This document shows positions 6,281 through 10,878 of a stretch of 10,878 nucleotides of DNA, piece after piece. The notes beneath the pieces are model-generated. The model saw only the letters and a list, made by a program, of their open reading frames with translations, did no database searches and was not told where the DNA came from. The DNA comes from Microcystis aeruginosa W13-11. Its GTDB lineage: Bacteria; Cyanobacteriota; Cyanobacteriia; Cyanobacteriales; Microcystaceae. The stretch covers positions 1-10,878 of the forward strand of contig JAADBR010000195.1 in NCBI GenBank assembly GCA_009995705.1. Reading direction: 5' to 3'. A program made the translations under genes and the position numbers. How positions within the stretch are numbered: the first letter of the stretch is position 1; each line of letters opens with the position of its first letter.

Positions 6281-6499
6281 ATGGATGAACAACGCAGCCA
6301 AGCTTATATGTAAGGATTCAGGTCATACAAAAAGCAGTCAACCCCTTGCTGTGTAAGCATTTAGGGGAATTATGGACAAATGCTCATTCTCATTAAGAAA
6401 CGCTGAAAGCCTTAATTTTATCCTTACGCTTATATTAATTTAATTGAACAGTTGCTCACTTGTGCTAATGATTAAGATATACAATAATATTGACAAGCA
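6281..6499 (+). pseudogene. Decayed first copy of the TPR gene start, split by a MITE
   Basis: The codons at 6281-6309 (MDEQRSQAY) and 6436-6499 match the start of the TPR gene at 8566 (MNEQRAQAYVNLIQQLLTCADD). They are split by an insertion at 6310-6427. Removing the insert and one 8-bp target copy restores the alignment. As it stands, the element's end creates a TAA two codons after Tyr9. Even without the insert the frame stops soon after (GCT AAT GAT TAA), then shows one extra base and one missing base around AATAATATT before similarity ends at about 6499. The copy was therefore probably already dead, or died separately. It has no Shine-Dalgarno. Confidence 0.85.
6310..6427. mobile_element. 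118-bp MITE with 8-bp target duplication, IS66-like ends
   Basis: The element begins GTAAGGAT and ends ATCCTTAC. It is flanked on both sides by GCTTATAT (6302-6309 and 6428-6435). The homologous TPR genes at 6854 and 8566 have an uninterrupted GCTTATGTTAATTT here, which fixes the junctions. Ends beginning GTAA and 8-bp duplications are the known habit of the IS66 family, so mobilisation by an IS66-type transposase is likely. The element has no gene of its own. Confidence 0.88.
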
Positions 6500-6521
6500 T
6501 CATTATTAGGAGAATCATCAG

Positions 6522-6824
6522 ATGTCAGTTACTATTGAACAAGACCTTAAAGAATATCTCACTAAGTTTGACCAAAGATTTGACAGACTGGAACAAAAGT
6601 TAGAAATAATGAATAATCGCCTCACTAATTTAGAAGTTGGACAAGCTAAATTGGAGAAAAAAATCGATAGTTTGGAAAAAGATATTGAAAGTGTAAAAGA
6701 AGATACCAAAGAATTGAAAAGCTCTCAAAAGGCACAGATTTGGACGTTAATCGGAATTTTGGGAACGGCTTTACTAGGAACGGTCATTCGCTACATTATT
6801 ATTCCTTTTCCTCCTCAATCGTAA
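6522..6824 (+). CDS. Small coiled-coil protein with C-terminal membrane anchor
   Basis: A 100-residue protein. Residues about 15-68 are a strongly charged, heptad-like coiled coil (FDQRFDRLEQKLEIMNNR, then LEKKIDSLEKDIESVKED). Residues about 72-94 (IWTLIGILGTALLGTVIRYI) are one hydrophobic membrane segment, and a short tail PFPPQS follows. The start MSVTIEQDLKE is typical of small cyanobacterial coiled-coil proteins of unknown function. A good Shine-Dalgarno AGGAGA (6508-6513) stands 8 nt before the ATG, unlike its TPR neighbours. It lies between two broken copies of the TPR gene start, 22 bp after one and 29 bp before the next. Function unknown; oligomerisation at a membrane is all that can be inferred. 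Confidence 0.8.
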   Translation: MSVTIEQDLKEYLTKFDQRFDRLEQKLEIMNNRLTNLEVGQAKLEKKIDSLEKDIESVKEDTKELKSSQKAQIWTLIGILGTALLGTVIRYIIIPFPPQS

Positions 6825-6853
6825 ATATAATTATAACAATCACAATCAAAATA

Positions 6854-7156
6854 ATGAATGAACAAAGTGCCCAAGCTTATGTTAATTTAATTGAACAGTT
6901 GCTCGCTTGTGCTGATGATGAGGAACCCAATAATATTCTGCAAGCAAATCAGGAATTGATTGATCCCCAATTTTTGCAGGTGATGGAAAACTATGCAACA
7001 GGGTTAGAACAACAAGGAAATAATAATCCTGTTGCTTGGTTACGGAATATGGCGCAACAGTTGGGGCAATATCTCAACCCTCAAGCGAGAAATATAGAAG
7101 AATATGAGGCGTTTTTAACTGTTGGGGACATTGACAACAGGCTAAGGTGTTGTTAG
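6854..7156 (+). pseudogene. Truncated second copy of the TPR gene start
   Basis: The first 88 codons (6854-7117) match the TPR gene at 8566 with roughly 16 base differences in 264 by hand alignment and no gap. After TTTTTA at 7117 the similarity ends abruptly and 12 foreign codons lead to a stop at 7154-7156. None of the TPR repeats remain. The start at 6854 is chosen by this homology; the same frame opens further upstream, inside the coiled-coil gene. The leftover could make a 100-residue peptide holding only the N-terminal helical module. Immediately beyond the break comes the TumE-type TA pair, so acquisition of that pair, or an associated deletion, probably removed the rest. Confidence 0.85.
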
Positions 7157-7159
7157 TAT
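7131..7159 (+). promoter_or_regulatory. Promoter of the TumE-type TA operon
   Basis: TTGACA (7131-7136), a 17-nt spacer and TAGTAT (7154-7159) make a good sigma70-type promoter. The predicted start is at about 7166, at the toxin ATG (7167), so the message could be leaderless. This fits the lack of a Shine-Dalgarno there. Confidence 0.5.
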
Positions 7160-7166
7160 ATCCAAC

Positions 7167-7463
7167 ATGAAGGCTACCGCGCTCATTCGTCGTCGCGTCA
7201 TCTTGGCCCCAGACGCATTCGCAGAAGTCACTGTCTGGCGTGTTCCCCAACCAGTTCTGCCATCGGAGCATCCTTACAAATATCGTCTCGCTTACATAGT
7301 CAACGGCAAATGTGTGTTGCGATATGATAACGAACGCGGTAAAGGCGATCACCGTCATTTCGATGGTGTGGAGTCTCTTTATGCTTTCTCTTCGCCAGAC
7401 CAATTGATGGCCGACTTCAACTCTGACATTTTGAGGTGGAATTATGAACACGGTCGTTCTTGA
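7167..7463 (+). CDS. TumE-family (DUF6516) toxin
   Basis: A 98-residue basic protein. The signature is VLRYDNERGKGDHRH (about 50-64), a charged motif typical of the DUF6516/TumE toxin family, after a strand-rich N-terminal half (WRVPQPVLPSEHPYKYRLAYIVNGK). The C-terminal LYAFSSPDQLMADF helix is also usual. Members are predicted toxins of TA pairs; the biochemical action is not known to me. The gene overlaps the next one by 20 bp. Its codons are richer in GC than those of the neighbouring TPR genes, suggesting recent transfer. The start lacks a Shine-Dalgarno but sits where a promoter predicts the transcript start. The length is normal and it appears intact. Confidence 0.82.
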   Translation: MKATALIRRRVILAPDAFAEVTVWRVPQPVLPSEHPYKYRLAYIVNGKCVLRYDNERGKGDHRHFDGVESLYAFSSPDQLMADFNSDILRWNYEHGRS

Positions 7464-7791
7464 AGTTCGCTCCTTGACTGACACCCTTGCCGATGCCGTT
7501 CAAGCGATGAAAACTGGTCGAGCAGAAAAAGAAGTTCGTATCAGTTTTGCTACCCCCGAACTTCTCTGGAAAGTTCTGACTGCCAAGCGGTGGGAACTCC
7601 TCAAAGCTATGTGCGGTGCTGGCCCCATTTCTATCCGTGAGGCGGCGAGGCGAGTACATCGGGATGTTAAAGCAGTACATGGAGATATTACGGCACTTTT
7701 AAATGTCGGTATTCTGAGCCGTGTAGCAGATGGGAGCGTAGAGTTCCCGTTTGAAGCGATCAAGGTTGAATTCATGTTGCAAGCCGTTTGA
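7444..7791 (+). CDS. Winged-helix antitoxin partner of TumE
   Basis: A 115-residue protein starting inside the toxin gene, with Shine-Dalgarno GAGGTGG just before the ATG, so it is translated from the same message. Residues about 61-93 (ISIREAARRVHRDVKAVHGD and on to LLNVGILSR) form a MarR/HVO_A0114-like winged helix in which the recognition helix carries RRVHRDVKAVH. The N-terminal 50 residues are helical. In known pairs of this type the DNA-binding partner neutralises the toxin and represses the operon; both roles are inferred here from family and context. Codon use is like that of the toxin. HIP1 (7806) and the higB remains follow. Confidence 0.82.
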   Translation: MNTVVLEVRSLTDTLADAVQAMKTGRAEKEVRISFATPELLWKVLTAKRWELLKAMCGAGPISIREAARRVHRDVKAVHGDITALLNVGILSRVADGSVEFPFEAIKVEFMLQAV

Positions 7792-7864
7792 TCGCCGGAT
7801 TAGTGGCGATCGCGAATAAAGAGGACACATGAACCAAAAGTATTATTCAGGTAGAACCTGAAGG

Positions 7865-8073
7865 GAACGTCTGGTTGGTGATAGGGAAGGTCAATAAGCT
7901 AAACGGCTTTTACTTCGGATCACCGATATAGACTCCAAAAGGTTTATAGCTATTGGATCATGCAGGTTAAGCGCCGTTTAGCTTATAGCACTCGGGTTAA
8001 CGATCAATGGCGAATTTGCTTTGTCTGGCAAGACGGTGATGCTCTAGACGTAGAAATCGTTGATTATCATTGA
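7865..8073 (+). pseudogene. higB: higB toxin gene, truncated and split by a MITE
   Basis: The C-terminal part of a HigB (RelE-like, ribosome-dependent mRNA endonuclease) toxin is readable in two pieces: RLVGDREGQ (to 7894) and, after an 87-bp insert, YSTRVNDQWRICFVW to EIVDYH with the stop at 8071-8073. NDQWRICF and the final VDYH are hallmarks of the family. Removing the insert and one TA joins GGTCAA to TATAGC in frame. The N-terminal half is missing; just before RLVGD the remains PEGN appear in another frame, indicating a further frameshift. An ATG at 7829 with a good Shine-Dalgarno (AGAGGA) opens only a ten-codon frame. An ATG inside the MITE (7960) is in frame with the last 30 codons, giving a possible 37-residue peptide. 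The product is surely not a working toxin. Confidence 0.88.
7897..7983. mobile_element. 87-bp MITE inserted in higB, TA target duplication
   Basis: The ends are AGCTAAACGGC (7897-7907) and its exact inverse GCCGTTTAGCT (7973-7983). TA stands on each side (7895-7896 and 7984-7985), so the repeats with TA are 13 bp perfect. TA duplication is the habit of IS630/Tc1-mariner elements and of cyanobacterial MITEs they mobilise. The restored higB frame proves the boundaries. Confidence 0.9.
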
Positions 8074-8082
8074 GGTAAAATA

Positions 8083-8397
8083 ATGAATGAAGATAAACTA
8101 ATGCCAACTCATCCCGGTGAGGTTCTTTTAGAGGAATTTATCAAGCCAATGAACCTTAGTCAGAATCAAATAGCTCTGGCTCTTGGAGTTCCCGAACAAT
8201 GTATTAACGAAATCGTTCACGGAAAGCAGCCTATCACAGCGGATATAGCTCTTCGGTTAGCTCGTTATTTTGATATGTCACCGCGATTTTGGCTAGGATT
8301 ACAAATGGATTACGATCTGGACGTTGTTGAAGATGAAATAGGAGATCAATTGGATAAAGAAGTTGCTGTAATGACAGTTATTTGTGCAGAAAAGTAA
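8083..8397 (+). CDS. higA: HigA-type XRE antitoxin, now without a working toxin
   Basis: A 104-residue protein with the HigA layout: MPTHPGEVLLEEFI (from residue 7), then an XRE helix-turn-helix at about 25-46 (LSQNQIALALGVPEQCINEI), the conserved ITADIALRLARYF helix and FWLGLQMDYDL (69-79). HigA binds HigB and represses the higBA promoter. A Shine-Dalgarno GAGGT (8072-8076) overlaps the higB stop, and the gap to higB is 9 bp, the classic toxin-first order. MPTHPGEVL at residue 7 is a possible alternative start. The frame is intact although its partner is destroyed, so it may persist as a solo repressor or as an antitoxin against related HigB proteins made elsewhere. The usual higBA promoter region is disrupted. 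Confidence 0.9.
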   Translation: MNEDKLMPTHPGEVLLEEFIKPMNLSQNQIALALGVPEQCINEIVHGKQPITADIALRLARYFDMSPRFWLGLQMDYDLDVVEDEIGDQLDKEVAVMTVICAEK

Positions 8398-8446
8398 TTT
8401 GTTTGATATGTTCTAAGGCAGAACCTTGGAATATATCAAACAAATT
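8396..8446. terminator. Long hairpin at the end of higA
   Basis: A stem of about 23 base pairs with only two G-T wobbles and a 5-nt loop (CAGAA, 8419-8423) begins within the higA stop codon. The outer arm is TTTGTTTGATAT paired with ATATCAAACAAA. Only a short T-run follows on the plus strand, while the minus strand has TTACTTTTC after it. It may therefore be a bidirectional terminator separating higA from the TPR gene, or a palindromic insertion. Confidence 0.55.
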
Positions 8447-8461
8447 TGGCAGCGATCCCCC

Positions 8462-8490
8462 TTGACAATCACGAATATTTATTGTATCCA
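8462..8490 (+). promoter_or_regulatory. Likely promoter of the TPR gene
   Basis: A perfect -35 TTGACA (8462-8467), a 17-nt AT-rich spacer and a weaker -10 TATCCA (8485-8490). The predicted start is near 8497, with a leader of about 70 nt. Confidence 0.45.
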
Positions 8491-8565
8491 ATTATATTAT
8501 ATGGTGATTCTCTCGAAAAAAAAATCACAGTCTATCACACAATCACATCAGTCACAGTACAGACA

Positions 8566-10878
8566 ATGAATGAACAACGCGCCCAAGCTTATGTTAATTT
8601 AATTCAACAGTTGCTCACTTGTGCTGATGATGAGGAACTCAATAATATTCTGCAAGCAAATCAGGAATTGATTGATCCCGAATTTTTGCAGGTGATGGAA
8701 AACTATGCAACATGGTTAGAACAACAAGGAAATAATAATGACGCGGCTTGGTTACGGAATATGGCGCAACAGTTGGGGCAATATCTCAACCCTCAAGCGA
8801 GAAGTATAGAGGAATATCAGGGGTTTTTATCAGAAGTATTACAGGCAGAATACGAGAGTGATAGCGATCCTGCGGTGGTTTATCCTATCCTACAAGGCTA
8901 TCAACATCTGTTGGATGATACTTTTGCCCAACTGTTGCAACAATACGCTAGAAAGGCAGAAGAAGAAGCAGGTATTGGCGAGGTAAAAAGAAAGGTGATT
9001 CAGAATTTATGCAATAAACTTCAACAATTTCCCTTGGGAAGTCGGGCGGACAATTTGGAAATTGCGATTACAGGCTATGAGACCCTCTTAGAAGTATATA
9101 GTCGTGATGGCTTTCCTGAAGATTGGGCAATGACACAAACTAATCTGGGGATAGCTTATAGAAATCGCATCAGAGGGGAAAAGGCAGATAATCTAGAGCA
9201 AGCGATCGCATCTTATAAACTGTCCTTAAAAGTCTATACCCGTGATTCCTTTCCTTATGAATGGGCAAGGACACAAACTAATCTGGGTGTTGCTTATCTA
9301 TGGCATATTCGAGGGGAAAGGGCTGATAGTCTAGAGTTAGCCATCGAATCTTATAATCTGTCATTAGAAGTATATAACCGTGATGCCTTTCCTTATGAAT
9401 GGGCAAGGACACAAACTAATCTGGGTGTTGCTTATGGTAATCGCATCAGAGGAGAAAGGGCTGATAATCTAGAGTTAGCTATCGAATCTTATAATCTGTC
9501 ATTAGAAGTATATACCCGTGATGCTTTTCCTGGTGAATGGGCAAGGACACAAACTAATCTGGGGAATACCTATCCATATCGCATCAGAGGGGAAAAGGCT
9601 GATAATCTAGAGCAAGCGATCGCTGCTTCTAACCTGTCCTTAGATGTCTATACTCGTGATGCTTTTCCTGAAGATTGGGCAAGATCACAAAATATTCTGG
9701 GGAATGCTTATCGTGAACGCATTAGAGGAGAAAGGGCTGATAATCTAGAGTTAGCTATCGAATCTTATAAACTGTCCTTAAAAGTCTATACCCGTGATTC
9801 CTTTCCTGGTGAATGGGCAAACACACAAAATAATCTGGGGAATGCTTATCGTGAACGCATCAAAAAGGAAAAGGCTGATAACCTAGAGTTAGCGATCTCG
9901 GCTTACAATCTGTCCTTAGAAGTCTATACCCGTCAAGCATTTCCTGAATTTTGGGCATCGACACAAAGTAATCTGGGGAATGCTTATCGTGAACGCATCA
10001 GAGGGGAAAAGGCTGATAATCTAGAGTTAGCCATCGCGGCTTATAACCTGTCATTAGAAGTATATACCCGTGATGCCTTTCCTGAAAAATGGGCAGGGAC
10101 ACAAAATAATCTGGGTGCTGCTTATCTATATCGCATCAAAGGAGAAAGGGCAGATAATCTAGAGTTAGCCATCGCTGCTTCTAAGCTGTCCTTAGAAGTG
10201 TATACCCGTGATGCCTTTCCTGAAGATTGGGCAATGTCACAAACTAATCTGGGGAATGCCTATGGAGATCGCATCAAAGGAGAAAGGGCAGATAATTTAG
10301 AGTTAGCTATTGCAGCTTTTAATCAGTCCTTAGAAGTCTATACCCGTTATTCTTTTCCTGAACATTGGGCAAGTACACAAAATAATCTGGGGTTAGTTTA
10401 TAGAAATCGCATTAAAGAGGAAAGGACAGATAATCTAGAGTTAGCGATCGCTGCTTTTAACCTTTCTTTAGAAATAAGAACCCCGACTGCTTTTCCCATA
10501 TACTGTTTAAGAACAGGATATAACTTAGGAAATACTGCTAACCTGATCGAAGACTGGGAAACCGCCATCAAAGGCTACAACTTAGCCATCGAAGCAGTAG
10601 AAAATACCCGACTCGAAGCCTTAAACCCCCAACGACAACAAGAAATTCTCTCCGATGCAATGGATGTTTATCATGGCATTGTTCAATCTTATCTCAACCT
10701 CAATCAAAAAGATCGCGCCTTAGAATACGTTGAACGTAGCAAAACCCGCTATCTAGTCCAATTACTTACCGACCGAGATATCTATCCTAAAGGTAATATC
10801 CCCCAAACTATTATTACCGAATTAGATCGCCTCCGTCGTGCCATTATTGGGGAAGAACAACAGTTAGCCATCCAAGAA
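8566..10878 (+). CDS. TPR-repeat protein, probably TPR-CHAT, 3' end outside window
   Basis: The frame is open for 771 codons from ATG 8566 to the window end. Residues 1-88 are a conserved helical module (MNEQRAQAYVNLIQQLL, then LEQQGNNNDAAWLRNMAQQ) shared with the two broken copies at 6281 and 6854. Residues about 89-182 are a helical linker. Residues 183-642 are ten TPR-like repeats of 46 residues (pattern FPxxWAxTQxNLGxAYxxRIxGExADNLExAI, then SLEVYTRDA). A degenerate unit follows, then a helical region with ALNPQRQQEIL (about 685) and LEYVERSKTRYLVQLL (about 719-734). In cyanobacterial proteins such a linker usually precedes a CHAT (caspase-like) domain; that domain would lie outside the window and is inferred. 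The ATG lacks a Shine-Dalgarno, as do both pseudogene copies. No signal peptide or membrane segment is visible, so a cytoplasmic scaffold or sensor is likely. Confidence 0.88.
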   Translation, partial: MNEQRAQAYVNLIQQLLTCADDEELNNILQANQELIDPEFLQVMENYATWLEQQGNNNDAAWLRNMAQQLGQYLNPQARSIEEYQGFLSEVLQAEYESDSDPAVVYPILQGYQHLLDDTFAQLLQQYARKAEEEAGIGEVKRKVIQNLCNKLQQFPLGSRADNLEIAITGYETLLEVYSRDGFPEDWAMTQTNLGIAYRNRIRGEKADNLEQAIASYKLSLKVYTRDSFPYEWARTQTNLGVAYLWHIRGERADSLELAIESYNLSLEVYNRDAFPYEWARTQTNLGVAYGNRIRGERADNLELAIESYNLSLEVYTRDAFPGEWARTQTNLGNTYPYRIRGEKADNLEQAIAASNLSLDVYTRDAFPEDWARSQNILGNAYRERIRGERADNLELAIESYKLSLKVYTRDSFPGEWANTQNNLGNAYRERIKKEKADNLELAISAYNLSLEVYTRQAFPEFWASTQSNLGNAYRERIRGEKADNLELAIAAYNLSLEVYTRDAFPEKWAGTQNNLGAAYLYRIKGERADNLELAIAASKLSLEVYTRDAFPEDWAMSQTNLGNAYGDRIKGERADNLELAIAAFNQSLEVYTRYSFPEHWASTQNNLGLVYRNRIKEERTDNLELAIAAFNLSLEIRTPTAFPIYCLRTGYNLGNTANLIEDWETAIKGYNLAIEAVENTRLEALNPQRQQEILSDAMDVYHGIVQSYLNLNQKDRALEYVERSKTRYLVQLLTDRDIYPKGNIPQTIITELDRLRRAIIGEEQQLAIQE
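9112..10491 (+). repeat. Ten tandem 138-bp repeats inside the TPR gene
   Basis: Units start at 9112, 9250, 9388, 9526, 9664, 9802, 9940, 10078, 10216 and 10354, each at the TTTCCT of FP, with no insertion or deletion. An eleventh, degenerate unit starts at 10492. Adjacent units are very similar in DNA sequence, and some blocks are identical between distant units (for example units 1 and 5 around VYTRDS). HIP1 sites occur in units 1, 4 and 10. Confidence 0.95.

Noticed and set aside
7074..7775. Minus-strand frames of 87 to 136 codons opposite the TumE-type pair
   Set aside because: They mirror the two plus-strand genes, which have family motifs, an overlap typical of operons and a Shine-Dalgarno; the minus frames have none of these.
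9112..10491. CRISPR-like regular repeat spacing
   Set aside because: The 138-bp period is a multiple of three, wholly coding and continuous with no spacers. It is a protein repeat array.

Overview
The window looks like a chromosomal segment of a low-GC cyanobacterium, most probably Microcystis or a close relative. The reasons are the HIP1 octamer GCGATCGC (for example at 2931, 5023, 5088, 5700, 5727, 5792, 7806, 9202, 9616 and 10444), a cyanobacterial heme oxygenase, an RpaA-type response regulator, and a high density of small inverted-repeat elements, toxin-antitoxin genes and TPR genes. The genus is an inference; nothing here proves it.

Layout. 1-1089 is the 3' part of a DDE transposase that begins before the window. 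1090-1667 is non-coding and repeat-rich, with one MITE-like element and hairpin repeats. 1668-2387 (minus) is heme oxygenase, and 2898-3638 (plus) is rpaA. The two are divergent across about 510 bp, and they are the only clear housekeeping genes. 3639-4297 is non-coding, with several strong foldable segments.

4298-8446 is a cluster of toxin-antitoxin (TA) type genes in mixed states of repair: an intact MazF/PemK-type pair (minus), an intact DUF4160-DUF2442 pair bracketed by direct repeats (minus), a truncated vapC (minus), an intact TumE-type pair (plus), and a higBA locus whose toxin is broken by an 87-bp MITE while its antitoxin is intact. Mixed in are two broken copies of the start of a TPR gene (6281 and 6854) and a small coiled-coil membrane protein (6522-6824). 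The third copy of that TPR gene, starting at 8566, is intact as far as can be seen and runs off the window end. It carries ten tandem 46-residue repeats at exactly 138-bp spacing, followed by a linker of the kind that usually leads into a CHAT protease domain.

The most striking points are as follows. (1) Two MITE insertions can be read at base level, because removing the element and one target copy restores the target: 7897-7983 in higB (TA duplication) and 6310-6427 in a TPR remnant (8-bp duplication). (2) The TPR array is nearly invariant but has a few highly variable positions per unit. (3) The same TPR gene start occurs three times, separated by TA genes. All family names rest on reading the translations, with no database search.
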